From contig CAYSLA010000009.1 in assembly GCA_964431685.1 (NCBI GenBank), positions 1-43,105 of the forward strand: a DNA stretch of 43,105 bases, given 5' to 3'. A program made the translations under genes and the position numbers. Shown piece by piece: positions 1-8,680 of the stretch. Source of the DNA: CAYSLA01 sp964431685. GTDB taxonomy: Bacteria > Armatimonadota > UBA5829. The notes under the pieces were generated by a model. That model was not told the DNA's origin, ran no database searches, and saw nothing but the letters and a program-made list of their open reading frames with translations. Position 1 is the stretch's first letter; each line of letters opens with the position of its first letter.

Positions 1-115
1 GTGAGAGACTCGCACTCGTAACATACTGCCGGTTTTCATCGGCGCAACCGGGATTCTGGACTCATCAGACCCCCTGGCACAGAACATGCCGAAATCCCGA
101 AACATCAGAAACTCC

Positions 116-1159
116 TCACCCACACCCTGGCTCCAGCACTACTTTGATCGCGTTGTCCGTTCGGTTGCGCATTATCTCGATTCCCTTTACAAACTCAGAC
201 AACGGCAGGCGATGAGTAATCAGCGGGGCCGCAGTTACTTTGCCACGTTGATGCAGGTCGATTGCCTCGTCCCATATCGCGGGGCCGCCCAGTGAGCCGA
301 GGATCGTGATATTGTTGATGACGATGGGATCGAAGTCGACAGAGCACTTCTCGCCGGCAAAGAGCCCGGTCATCGCGATTCGTGCGCGAGGGGCCACTAT
401 CGAGGCGATGTCATTCCACACGCCGGGCTTGCCGACAGCCTCCAGCACCACATCGACCATATGCCCGTCGGTGGCTACTTTGACTTTGTCTATCAACGAT
501 TCCTGGGTCGTATTGATCGTCACATCTGCTCCGAGCGATTTGCCAACCTCCAGCCGCGAATCGCAAGTGCCCACTAGTATCACTTTGCGCGCACCATAGG
601 CTTTTGCAGTCTGCACGGCGAACAGTCCGATGGGGCCGGGGCCCATCACGGCCACGTAGTCGGCGGGAGTCACCTGGGCGAGTTTGGTCGCGTAGAGCGC
701 GATTCCTGTGGGTTCGATGAAAGTGGCGTCGTCAAATGCCATCTCGTTGCATTTGTGGAGAAACTGCTTGGGAAACGAGATATACTCCGCGAAGCCGCCA
801 TCTCGGTTCAGCAGGCCCGTCTCCGTCCTGAACTGACATTGGTTGTACCAGCCTCGCAAGCAGTTGTTGCAGGAGCGACATCCCACAGAACACTCACCTG
901 TAACCCTGTCGCCGATCTCAAACTCGCTGACGTTCGAGCCGAGTTCGATCACCTCACCAGACCATTCGTGCCCTGGGATGAATGGCATGGTGGTTGCGCC
1001 AGAGGTGATATAGAACATCGTTCCGTCGTATACCTCCAGGTCGGTGCCGCACAACGCAGCCGCACGAACGCGTATCAACACGTCGTCCGGGCCCACAACC
1101 GGCATATCGACCTCTTCAAAACGAATATCCCTGGTTCCGTAAACGCGTATGGCTTTCAT
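116..1159 (-). CDS. Zinc-dependent alcohol/polyol dehydrogenase (MDR family)
   Basis: 347-residue medium-chain dehydrogenase, probably oxidising a sugar alcohol or similar secondary alcohol with NAD(P). Visible: catalytic zinc ligands C37 (CGTD) and H64-E65 (GHEWSGEV), a structural zinc lobe with C94, C97, C100 and C108, and a Rossmann segment around VAVMGPGPIGLFA. The overall pattern is that of the L-iditol / galactitol-1-phosphate dehydrogenase branch; the substrate cannot be read from sequence. I chose the ATG at 1159 because MKAIRVYG is the usual family start and a GGGGGTG sequence lies just upstream. The longer open frame (to 1228) adds 23 residues unlike the family. It lies 118 bp downstream of an FAD oxidoreductase on the same strand, with a palindrome between them. 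Confidence 0.88.
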   Translation of the reverse strand: MKAIRVYGTRDIRFEEVDMPVVGPDDVLIRVRAAALCGTDLEVYDGTMFYITSGATTMPFIPGHEWSGEVIELGSNVSEFEIGDRVTGECSVGCRSCNNCLRGWYNQCQFRTETGLLNRDGGFAEYISFPKQFLHKCNEMAFDDATFIEPTGIALYATKLAQVTPADYVAVMGPGPIGLFAVQTAKAYGARKVILVGTCDSRLEVGKSLGADVTINTTQESLIDKVKVATDGHMVDVVLEAVGKPGVWNDIASIVAPRARIAMTGLFAGEKCSVDFDPIVINNITILGSLGGPAIWDEAIDLHQRGKVTAAPLITHRLPLSEFVKGIEIMRNRTDNAIKVVLEPGCG

Positions 1160-1189
1160 AGACACCCCCAACCAAACTCGATCCCGTGC

Positions 1190-1205
1190 ATAATGTATAC
1201 AATAT
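1190..1205. promoter_or_regulatory. Palindrome resembling a GntR-family operator
   Basis: ATAATGTATACAATAT is a near-perfect 16-bp palindrome (core TGTATACA) about 30 bp upstream of the dehydrogenase start. TNGTATACNA-type cores are known operators of the GntR/FadR family, so substrate-responsive control of the dehydrogenase is a fair inference. No GntR gene lies in the window, and chance occurrence in an AT-rich patch is possible. Confidence 0.35.
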
Positions 1206-1277
1206 CCCGACAACAGGTAGCTTGTCAACGCTTCCTCTGGATCATCTGCGAAAGTAGAGTATCTCTAATCGGTCTCC

Positions 1278-2612
1278 TCAGACCAGCGCGCCTCGTTCGC
1301 GCAGTTGGGCTTTGAGCCTGACCGTATCAACGTTTCTGACCACGACCCTGTCCGCGATGGAAAGCGCCGCGGCGGTGCCTGCAGCCTCGCCCATAGCCGC
1401 GCAGGCTGGCATTATGCGAATGGCGCCGTGTCCCGCTTGTGTGGAGGAAACGCACCTGCCGGCCATGAGAACATTTGTCAGACGCCTTGGCAGCAGACAC
1501 CGAAACGGGATTTCGTACCAGTCACCTGGCGGCGGTTCTCCGTGTCCGGTCGGTTCGTCTGTGCGTGTGTAGCCCTCGCCCCTACCTGAATGGACATCAA
1601 CAGGGTAGGCCAGCCGGCAGATCGCGTCCTCAAACTTCCGCGCGCCGACCACGTCATTGGCGGAGAAAACGTAGTCGCCGAGCACCCGGCGGGTCTCCCG
1701 GACTCCGACTTGGGGCGCACTGCGGAGCAGATAGGCGTTCTCAAACCCTGGCATGTACTTGACTGCAAACGCTACAACATCCATCATCTGGCGCCTGCAT
1801 TCAATCTCTGCTCTGGTCAGGTCGGCGGAACCGAGTCCATCCACTCCTCCGACGTGCGTGGTGTTGAAAACCACTTCGCCTTTGCGAGGCCGGCCCAGAT
1901 AGAAGACCATATCACCGGGCACGTCATACTCTCCCGCTGCCTTGGCGGATGACACGAGGTCAAAGTAACCGGCTACGCTGATCACTCCGTCGGCGAGTTC
2001 TGACGGGTTGGCGTCGGGCGGCAGCTTCGGAAAGAGCATCTGTTCGGGATTGTCTCGCACATACTCCATCGCCCGCTCTGTGTCCACGCCGCCCATGTCA
2101 AACATGAGAGTTACCGCCTGCACAAGTCCGCGTTCATCGCCGGACTCATAGTTCGCGCCCAGAGACACCGCCGCGTCGCCATCGCCCGAGCAGTCAATCA
2201 GACGAGACGCAAGAAACGTGGTTCTCTCCAGCTTTGAACGAGTGGTCACCGCTATCTGACCGCCTGCGTCGTATGCCGCGTGTTCGAATCCTGCGTGCAG
2301 CAGCAGTTCGGAGCCGGACTCCAACACCATCTCCTGCAGGACGTACTTCATCATCTCGGAGTCAAAGAGGTTCTCAAGCAGACCTCCGCGCGCGTCGAGC
2401 CGCTCCAATACCTCATTGAACATCCCGGCAACAAGAGTCTTGCCCTCGGATGTTTTGTGGGTCATAAATGGATTCACCAGTGCGGCCGTCGACCATCCGC
2501 CAAGGAACCCGTAACGCTCGACGAGCATTACTTTGGCGCCGAGCCGGGAAGCAGCAGTGGCCGCGCAGCAGCCAGCAAGGCCTCCGCCAATAACGATCAC
2601 GTCATAGTGCAT
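1278..2612 (-). CDS. FAD-dependent oxidoreductase
   Basis: 444-residue flavoprotein of the FAD_oxidored family. An N-terminal dinucleotide-binding motif (VIVIGGGLAGCCAA) is followed within the first 40 residues by the acidic end of beta-2 (VMLVERYG). A C-terminal FAD-contact region reads NVLMAGRCVSSTQAGHG. The family covers many uncharacterised oxidoreductases, so no substrate is assigned. The ribosome site GGAGGA directly abuts the first ATG (2621), which is too close. The second in-frame ATG (2612) has 9 nt spacing and gives the standard MHYDVIVIGGG start, so I use it. The gene is divergent from mutL and upstream of a zinc dehydrogenase. The two may form a small catabolic unit, but this is inferred from position only. 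Confidence 0.85.
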   Translation of the reverse strand: MHYDVIVIGGGLAGCCAATAASRLGAKVMLVERYGFLGGWSTAALVNPFMTHKTSEGKTLVAGMFNEVLERLDARGGLLENLFDSEMMKYVLQEMVLESGSELLLHAGFEHAAYDAGGQIAVTTRSKLERTTFLASRLIDCSGDGDAAVSLGANYESGDERGLVQAVTLMFDMGGVDTERAMEYVRDNPEQMLFPKLPPDANPSELADGVISVAGYFDLVSSAKAAGEYDVPGDMVFYLGRPRKGEVVFNTTHVGGVDGLGSADLTRAEIECRRQMMDVVAFAVKYMPGFENAYLLRSAPQVGVRETRRVLGDYVFSANDVVGARKFEDAICRLAYPVDVHSGRGEGYTRTDEPTGHGEPPPGDWYEIPFRCLLPRRLTNVLMAGRCVSSTQAGHGAIRIMPACAAMGEAAGTAAALSIADRVVVRNVDTVRLKAQLRERGALV

Positions 2613-2765
2613 AGTTGCCATTCCTCCACAACTGGGTTATCCGGCTGCGGCAGAAGCTCCTTCGTCTACGGTGAATTGGCGTGTCCGGAATCATGTTGAC
2701 ATCACTATCGGTGGTTCGGACGAAGCCTCCAGTCACCATGTCCGTAGTCGTGACGTGTGCTGTTC

Positions 2766-2793
2766 GTGACCAGCCGCCTCTACATGGTATAAT
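2766..2793 (+). promoter_or_regulatory. Extended -10 promoter of mutL, likely leaderless
   Basis: GTGACC (2766-2771), 16 bp, then TATAAT (2788-2793) preceded by TGG, an extended -10. The mutL ATG begins 6 nt after the hexamer, where transcription should start, and no ribosome-binding site precedes it. The transcript is therefore probably leaderless. Confidence 0.65.
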
Positions 2794-2799
2794 CTCAGC

Positions 2800-4689
2800 A
2801 TGCCAGAGGTGATCAGCTCCGCCAATATCATATCGCTTCTTGACGAGCATACCGCGAACCGCATCGCAGCAGGCGAGGTCGTCGAACGTCCGGCCTCTGT
2901 GGTCAAGGAACTCGTGGAGAACGCCATTGACGCCAGCGCCAACGCGATCAGCGTGACGCTCGAAGATGGCGGCCGGGAGTCTATCAAGGTCACCGACAGT
3001 GGCTGCGGTATGACAAGAGAAGATGCCGTCCTTTCACTTCAACGACACGCAACCTCGAAGATTCGAGACGCGGAGGATCTTGAGCTGATCAGCACACTCG
3101 GCTTCCGAGGCGAGGCCCTGCCCAGTATCGCCAGCGTGTCATACTTCGAGCTTATCACCAGGCACCAGTCAGCGGACCAGGGCACAAGACTGGAGGTCGA
3201 GGCAGGGACGATCGTCAATCTGGAATCATTGGGGGCCCCGCAGGGCACCACCATCACAGTGCGCAGGCTGTTCTTCAACACCCCCGCCAGACTCAAGTTC
3301 ATGAAGACTGCCCAGACCGAACTCGGGCATATAAGCGAGATTATCGGCCAGTTCGCGATGGCATATCCGCATATATCATTCCGGCTGACGCACGGAGGCC
3401 GGGAGGTTCTAGTCTCCCCCGCCACGCCTTCGCGGATCAATGCTATCACCGCTGTAATGGGTCGCGATGTGGCGAAGCATCTCGCACCTGTCGACTCACA
3501 CCCCGACAGGGATCAGGGCTCGTCTGACGATCCGATGAGAGTTGAAGGGTTCATCTCCAGCCCTGCACTCACCCGCGTCAACCGGCGTGATCAGGTATTC
3601 TTCGTCAATGGCCGGCCGATCAAGAACCGGACCGTTACTCACGCAGTTGACGAAGCGTATCGAGGGCTGCTGCAGCCGGGCAGATACCCGGTGGTCGTGT
3701 TGTTCATCGAGATGCGGCCGGACATAGTGGACGTCAACGTTCATCCCACTAAGGCTGAGGTGAAGTTCTCCGGGGAGCAGGAGGTCCACAGGTTGGTGCA
3801 TCGTGCGGTGAACCAGACTCTGCTGGCGGGCGCCGCCGCTCCTGCCATCACCGACACCACATCGCGGCCAAGTGCTGACCTTCGCCTTCGACCCGACGAG
3901 CCCGAAGACCGGCAGACCAGGCTCATCTATGAGTCGCCATCCGACCCCACCGCATTCAGTGAAGCTTTGGCGGCTCGAAGAGCTGACTATCTTCGTCAGG
4001 GCGGAGCGGTTGTCACCACCGACGGAGACGTTTATCGGCAGGGTGAAGGAGTTCCGATGGAGGAATCGCCCGTCACCGAAGCGGACGTTGACTCTGCCAG
4101 AACAGTTGCGCTGCGCAACGTTTCTGTGATAGGTCAGGCGCGCAGCACCTACATTATCGCTCAGTGTGAGGATGGCGTACTTGTAATCGACCAACACGTC
4201 GCCCACGAGCGAGTCCTGTTCGAGGGCATGCTCAGATCGCGGGAAGAGCAGGGAACCGCAGTACAGGGGCTGGTAATTCCCCTGACTCTGTCGTTATCGG
4301 CGCGTGAAGCGGCGCTTGTGACCGGACGCATAGATGACATCCGCAAGTCCGGGTTCGATATTGAGAGCTTCGGCACGAATACTTTCGTGGTGCGGGGCGC
4401 GCCCGCCGCACTGAAGCCCGGGGTTGCTGAGGCAACACTCCGGGAGATGATCCAGGAGCTGGTCGATTTGTCTGTCGCCAGGCACCTAGTCGTGAGGCCC
4501 GACCAGGTCTTGATCACTGCCTCTTGCAAGATGGCGGTCAAAGCAGGCGAGCCGCTGACTATGCCCGAGATGACGCGGTTGGTAGAAGACCTGATGAAGT
4601 GCGAGAACCCGTTTGTTTGCCCGCACGGCCGCCCGATAGTCATCAGCCTTTCGAACTGGGAGCTTGACCGCAAATTTCACCGGGGTTAG
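2800..4689 (+). CDS. mutL: DNA mismatch repair protein MutL
   Basis: 629-residue MutL, which couples mismatch recognition to strand cleavage. The N-terminal GHKL ATPase motifs are intact: ELVENAIDAS, DSGCGM, RHATSKI and LGFRGEALPSIAS. After a variable linker (about 340-430) the C-terminal dimerisation domain carries the metal-dependent endonuclease motifs: DQHVAHERVLFE near residue 464 (a DQHA-x2-E-x4-E variant with Val), SCKMAV, and CPHGRP near residue 607. This predicts a nicking MutL, as in bacteria without MutH. The start at 2800 gives a few residues more than usual before LLDEHTANRIAAGEVVERP; GTG 2809 is the alternative. No mutS is present in the window. Confidence 0.97.
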   Translation: MPEVISSANIISLLDEHTANRIAAGEVVERPASVVKELVENAIDASANAISVTLEDGGRESIKVTDSGCGMTREDAVLSLQRHATSKIRDAEDLELISTLGFRGEALPSIASVSYFELITRHQSADQGTRLEVEAGTIVNLESLGAPQGTTITVRRLFFNTPARLKFMKTAQTELGHISEIIGQFAMAYPHISFRLTHGGREVLVSPATPSRINAITAVMGRDVAKHLAPVDSHPDRDQGSSDDPMRVEGFISSPALTRVNRRDQVFFVNGRPIKNRTVTHAVDEAYRGLLQPGRYPVVVLFIEMRPDIVDVNVHPTKAEVKFSGEQEVHRLVHRAVNQTLLAGAAAPAITDTTSRPSADLRLRPDEPEDRQTRLIYESPSDPTAFSEALAARRADYLRQGGAVVTTDGDVYRQGEGVPMEESPVTEADVDSARTVALRNVSVIGQARSTYIIAQCEDGVLVIDQHVAHERVLFEGMLRSREEQGTAVQGLVIPLTLSLSAREAALVTGRIDDIRKSGFDIESFGTNTFVVRGAPAALKPGVAEATLREMIQELVDLSVARHLVVRPDQVLITASCKMAVKAGEPLTMPEMTRLVEDLMKCENPFVCPHGRPIVISLSNWELDRKFHRG

Positions 4690-4736
4690 CTCCGGCAGGG
4701 CTAGTCTCTCATGTCGGTCTGATCGGTCCACGCACG

Positions 4737-5813
4737 TTACCCTCTCCCCGCGTTTTTCCGGATCGCGGCTATCTGCTCGTCGGTCAGAGCTTTTTCGAAG
4801 CTTCTGAACCCGGCGAGCTTGAATCCGTGCTTTGACGCGAGACGCCGGGTCTCTTGCACGTGTTCAACCGTGACGTCCTTGCCCAGGGTGAAGTTCTCAT
4901 ACCTGCCCTCAAGGGCCAGCATAATAGTTTCGCTCATACACGCGTATGCCGTCTTTGGAGGGAAACCGAAGTTGAAGTTGAAATTGGCGTCGTCGCCGGG
5001 CACCTCGACAACGCCGCCCTCGATCACCAGCACGTCGTTTCGTTCTTGAATCACCCTGACGGACACATCGCGCGGCCGTGCAACATCGCACACCACGGCG
5101 CCCCGTTTGATGAACCCTGGTTCTATTATGGCGTCCACCGCGCTGGAAACGGTGACGACTATATCCGCGTCTCTGATTCCCTCTTCGACGTTGTCTGTGC
5201 AGTCGACATGGGAGTTCCCGCCGTTAGATATCTGCTCGGCCAGAGAATGCAGTTTGTCCTGGGAACGGCCCACCAGACTCACACGCTTTGCTTGTCGGGC
5301 GAAGATATGAGCGCAGGTCTGGCCTATTGAGCCGGTGGCGCCGACCACAGCCACGGTGGCCTCGGCAGGGTCAATGCCCATCATCTCCGAAGCCTGCAGA
5401 GCACCGTCGATGGCTGTTGCCACTGTGTAGCTGTTGCCAGTGGTCACCGCAATTCTGGAGTTCTTGGCGACAGTTATGCCGCCATCCCCCACCACGGAGG
5501 TGTACGCCCCCAGACCGACTATCTTGGCCCCGGCCTCTTCAGCGAGCTTCACTGTGGCCGTGATCTTCTTCCAGACCTCATCGATCGGCAGAGTGATAAG
5601 CTGTCTGGGCGTCAGTGGACAACCCACAAACCACCCCTCGGCTTCGGTGCCCGTGATGCTCCGTATGCCGGTAATGTGCGAGACCATCATAGGGCTCTTG
5701 TAGCGCAGTCCGGTCTCAATCCAGGACTCCGGGAACATCTTCACGAATGGGTACTTGCGCGCAATGTCGCGTTTCGCCGACAGCGGATGAATCACAAATG
5801 CGAATCTCTCCAA
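4737..5813 (-). CDS. Acyl-ACP reductase (AAR)-like NAD(P)-dependent dehydrogenase
   Basis: 358 residues, close to the length of cyanobacterial long-chain acyl-ACP reductase (about 340), the enzyme that makes fatty aldehydes for alkane synthesis. Shared blocks from memory of that family: GLGAYTSVV (about 100-108), TTGNSYTVA (124-132), a Rossmann loop VAVVGATGSIG (154-164), and EGGVVEVPGD. The C-terminal block TAYACMSETIMLALEG places C292 where the Synechococcus enzyme has its acyl-thioester cysteine (C294). Automated pipelines often call such proteins shikimate dehydrogenase-like. Acyl-ACP or acyl-CoA as substrate is inference. No aldehyde-deformylating oxygenase is in the window. It is last in a minus-strand run after coaX, dusB and a second dehydrogenase-like gene. 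Confidence 0.72.
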   Translation of the reverse strand: MERFAFVIHPLSAKRDIARKYPFVKMFPESWIETGLRYKSPMMVSHITGIRSITGTEAEGWFVGCPLTPRQLITLPIDEVWKKITATVKLAEEAGAKIVGLGAYTSVVGDGGITVAKNSRIAVTTGNSYTVATAIDGALQASEMMGIDPAEATVAVVGATGSIGQTCAHIFARQAKRVSLVGRSQDKLHSLAEQISNGGNSHVDCTDNVEEGIRDADIVVTVSSAVDAIIEPGFIKRGAVVCDVARPRDVSVRVIQERNDVLVIEGGVVEVPGDDANFNFNFGFPPKTAYACMSETIMLALEGRYENFTLGKDVTVEHVQETRRLASKHGFKLAGFRSFEKALTDEQIAAIRKNAGRG

Positions 5814-5832
5814 TACCTAACCCCCAGAATAA

Positions 5833-5945
5833 ATGTCATTCCGAACCCCTGGAATCAGTGTCATTCCGACCAGCGCGCGGAATCTCCGCCGCGTGGTCGG
5901 GATTTCTCACTGCGTTCGAAATGACAGGTTACCGTTCAAAATGAC
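5833..5945. repeat. Intergenic hairpin repeat with four GTCATTYCGAAC-like ends
   Basis: Two forward copies (GTCATTCCGAAC near 5834, GTCATTCCGACC near 5859) face two inverted copies (GTTCGAAATGAC near 5914, GTTCAAAATGAC at 5934-5945). The inner arms CCAGCGCGCGGAATC and GGGATTTCTCACTGCG can fold into long hairpins. Elements of this TGTCATTCCGA...GGAATCT type are widespread intergenic repeats in many bacterial genomes. The last copy overlaps the stop codon of the 308-residue gene upstream, so the element has supplied its 3' end. Confidence 0.7.
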
Positions 5946-6862
5946 GGCGATACCAGCTTCGTTATCGTCGGTTTCCAGTCCAGTTGCGCCAGTATGCTCT
6001 CATAGTCCTGGACCGTTGCCTCCTCCGGGCGCTTGCCCAGAAGCGTAATCATTATCCCCTCAAAGACGTTCGTCGCGTAGTAGCGTCCGTCATAGGCTGG
6101 CGAAGACGTCACCAGCAACTCCACCCCCCGCTCTCTAAGAAGGCCAAGGTCGTGCTCAGTGACCGTGTTGGTGACGATGGACTTACCCGCGAGATACCCG
6201 GAGTCCGGGGTAGGGAGTGTGCGCTTGACTATCAGGAAGTCTCCCGCAATCACATCCGCCCAGCCATAGTACTTGCCATATTTCGGTCTTATGACGTCTT
6301 GCTTCTCGCCGGTTGGATATATCCAGCTAAACGGCAGTCTCGACACCACCGGAAGCAGAGCGTCGGCCAGAAGACACACGGAGCGATAGGAACGCATCGG
6401 TATAGGTATGTTCAGGTTGAACATCACGTCACCGAAGACAACATCTTTTGCCAGTTTCGCGATGGTTTGTGCCATTCCAAAACGGTCCACCGCACACACC
6501 ACCATCACTTTGCTGCGCTCGAAATCCAGTATGCCGTGGCTTTGCAGATACTCGATCGTCTTGCGTTCCAGAGTGTTCTTCACTCCGCTTCCGTCCACCA
6601 CAGGAGTCTCGACGGCGATGCGGGCCAGGCGGTCAGCGTCACGGATTGTGTATCGCTTGCGTGCCGTATAGAGATAGCGGTCGATCCCACCCAGGCCGAT
6701 CGCGTCCACTTTGCCGTCCAGTTCGCGCACCAGTTCGCCAAACCGGTTCATGTCCCCGTCAGTGCCCACTCTCGCAATCTCGAACTCCTGTCCGAGAATC
6801 GTGGCGTGCGAGGTTTTATCTCTCTGTGATGAACCCAGACTAACACTTACTACGCGCTTCAT
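5936..6862 (-). CDS. Conserved protein of the family labelled 'quinate 5-dehydrogenase'
   Basis: 308-residue cytoplasmic protein beginning MKRVVSVSLGSSQRD. Conserved-looking blocks are RVGTDGDMNRF, IGLGGIDRYLY, TPVVDGSGVKNTLERK (about 86-101) and VTEHDLGLLRERGVELLVT. From memory, homologues are labelled quinate 5-dehydrogenase in databases. I do not see a classical GxGxxG Rossmann loop to support that, so the function should be treated as unknown. The start overlaps the end of dusB by 23 bp, suggesting translational coupling. The stop lies inside a dispersed repeat. The next gene downstream is the acyl-ACP-reductase-like protein. A joint role of the two is inference from adjacency. Confidence 0.7.
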   Translation of the reverse strand: MKRVVSVSLGSSQRDKTSHATILGQEFEIARVGTDGDMNRFGELVRELDGKVDAIGLGGIDRYLYTARKRYTIRDADRLARIAVETPVVDGSGVKNTLERKTIEYLQSHGILDFERSKVMVVCAVDRFGMAQTIAKLAKDVVFGDVMFNLNIPIPMRSYRSVCLLADALLPVVSRLPFSWIYPTGEKQDVIRPKYGKYYGWADVIAGDFLIVKRTLPTPDSGYLAGKSIVTNTVTEHDLGLLRERGVELLVTSSPAYDGRYYATNVFEGIMITLLGKRPEEATVQDYESILAQLDWKPTITKLVSPSF

Positions 6863-7805
6863 TCAGCATTTCCAATATCTCGTCGATACTCTGCGTTTGC
6901 ATGAGTTTCGCCCGCAACTCAGCGGCCCCCGGCCACGCCTTCACATACCATACCAGGTGACCTCTCATCTCTTTCGCGGCCCGTTTCTCACCCAGAAGCT
7001 TCTGCAAAAGCCTGGCGTGCACCATTGCCCCGTCCAAACGCTCTTCGCTCGTTGGCAGCGGAGTTGTCGCGCCATCTTGCAGATATCGCGCGATTCTTGA
7101 GAATAACCACGGATCCCCGAGACAGCCACGGCCTATCATAATCCCATCGCAACCGGTCACCCGCAGCGCCTCCGCGGCATCCTCTGGCGTGCGTATGTCA
7201 CCGTTGGCAACAACGGGAATCCGGACAGTCTCTTTGACCTGCCTTATTATATCCCAATCAGCGGTTCCTGAATAGCCCTGCAGCGCGTAGCGACCGTGCA
7301 CTGTGATGGCATCGATACCGCATATCTCCGCGGTCTTGGCCAGTTCGAGCACCTTCACGTCGCCGAGTTCCCAGCCGATTCTCGTCTTAACCGTCAGCGG
7401 TATGTCGACCGCATCCCGTGCCGCTATCATTATCTCGCGGGCAATGTTCAGATCCTTCAGCACGGAAGCTCCGCCGCCGCTGCGGGCGACCTTTGGCACC
7501 GGGCAGCCGAAGTTTATGTCCACCACGTCGGCGCCGGCGGTCTGAAGAGCCTTGAGCCCGACGGCCACCGTGTGCGGATCGCCTGCAAACACCTGCGCTG
7601 ATACCGGGCGTTCGTCGTCTGTCCAGTCGAGCATGGTGTTTGTCCCAGGGTCCCGGAACTTGATGGCATAGGCACTGAACATCTCCGTGCAGACCAATCC
7701 ACACCCGCCCGCTTGCTTGCAGATCAGCCTGAACGCGTGGTTTGTTACACCTGCCATAGGGGCGAGCACAATTGGCGGGTCAACCACCAGGTTCCCTATT
7801 AGCAT
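6840..7805 (-). CDS. dusB: tRNA-dihydrouridine synthase DusB-type
   Basis: 321-residue FMN enzyme that reduces uridines to dihydrouridine in tRNA using NADPH. Motifs in order: APMAGVTNHAF (15-25, FMN site), NFGCPVPKVARSGGGA with the catalytic Cys at 101, TVKTRIGW, TVHGR and IMIGRGCLGDPW. Length and pattern fit the DusB group. The gene follows coaX after 89 bp and overlaps the next gene by 23 bp, so it is probably the centre of a coaX-dusB transcript. The start MLIGNLVVDPPIVLAPM is the natural family start; the ribosome site is weak. Confidence 0.94.
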   Translation of the reverse strand: MLIGNLVVDPPIVLAPMAGVTNHAFRLICKQAGGCGLVCTEMFSAYAIKFRDPGTNTMLDWTDDERPVSAQVFAGDPHTVAVGLKALQTAGADVVDINFGCPVPKVARSGGGASVLKDLNIAREIMIAARDAVDIPLTVKTRIGWELGDVKVLELAKTAEICGIDAITVHGRYALQGYSGTADWDIIRQVKETVRIPVVANGDIRTPEDAAEALRVTGCDGIMIGRGCLGDPWLFSRIARYLQDGATTPLPTSEERLDGAMVHARLLQKLLGEKRAAKEMRGHLVWYVKAWPGAAELRAKLMQTQSIDEILEMLNEARSKC

Positions 7806-7894
7806 TGGCGGAACTACAGGCCCCGCAGTGGCAGACCCGTGCGTCTGTCCTGAATCGCGTGTCAGCTCGGAATGATGTGAGAGATGATCTGGTG

Positions 7895-8674
7895 CTATTT
7901 TCTCTGCTCCGTGGCTATCCGATGCACCATCTTGAGTCCCTCCAGCGTGAGAAGGGGATCACACAGCTCGATGGTGCGGCTTTCACGCGCTATGACATCC
8001 GCCAATCCGCCCGTCGCAACAACTTTCGCTCCACCGCCCATCTCGTCCTGGAAGCGGTCGACCAGCGCATCAACCTGCCCGGCAAATCCGAAGACCAGCC
8101 CCGACTGCAGACTCCCCGTTGTTGTAGTTCCAATGGCCGCAGATGGCGTTGTCAGGCTGACGCCCATCAGCCTGGAGGCGTGCCTGAACAGCGCATCCAT
8201 GCTGATCTGTATCCCAGGCATAATCGCACCGCCAAGGTACTCTCCGTCTGCGGATACGGCATCGAGTGTGGTGGCAGTGCCGAAATCGACTACGATAACT
8301 TTGCCGGAATATTTCGCGTGAGCGGCAATCGCGTTTGCCAGCCGGTCTGCGCCGACATCGGTGACTGGCACATAGCGTACCTTGATGCCTAGATCGATCT
8401 CAGGCGAAAGCACGGTCGGATGGTTCACTCTGAGATGCTTGCTCGCAAAGCGCAGTAGTGACTCGAGGGCCGGCGGCACGACGCACGAGATCGCGACTTC
8501 ACTAACCTGGTCAAAGCGCAGCCGTTCTTCTTCCATCAGCACACGCATAATTGCGGCGTACTCGTCGGCTGTGCGGTGATGAACCGTGCTTACGCGCCAG
8601 TCAGCCGCAAGAGAGTCTCCATCGAACAGGGCAAAAGTGGTGTTTGTGTTACCGACATCTATGGTCAAGAGCAT
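7895..8674 (-). CDS. coaX: Type III pantothenate kinase
   Basis: 259-residue kinase catalysing the first step of coenzyme A synthesis (pantothenate to 4'-phosphopantothenate). The ASKHA-fold motifs are present: DVGNTNTTFALFDGD at the N-terminus, GADRLANAIAAH and VVDFGTATTLDAV, then GGAIMPGIQIS. I chose ATG 8674 (MLLTIDVGNTN) because this is where the family begins. An upstream in-frame ATG (8716) would add 14 residues encoded across a terminator hairpin. No clear ribosome-binding site precedes 8674, so the start is not fully settled. Confidence 0.93.
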   Translation of the reverse strand: MLLTIDVGNTNTTFALFDGDSLAADWRVSTVHHRTADEYAAIMRVLMEEERLRFDQVSEVAISCVVPPALESLLRFASKHLRVNHPTVLSPEIDLGIKVRYVPVTDVGADRLANAIAAHAKYSGKVIVVDFGTATTLDAVSADGEYLGGAIMPGIQISMDALFRHASRLMGVSLTTPSAAIGTTTTGSLQSGLVFGFAGQVDALVDRFQDEMGGGAKVVATGGLADVIARESRTIELCDPLLTLEGLKMVHRIATEQRK

Positions 8675-8680
8675 AGCGAC

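Noticed and set aside
5984..6829. 281-codon plus-strand frame opposite the 308-residue gene
   Set aside because: Low-complexity His/Arg-rich translation with no recognisable domain; shadow of the real minus-strand gene.
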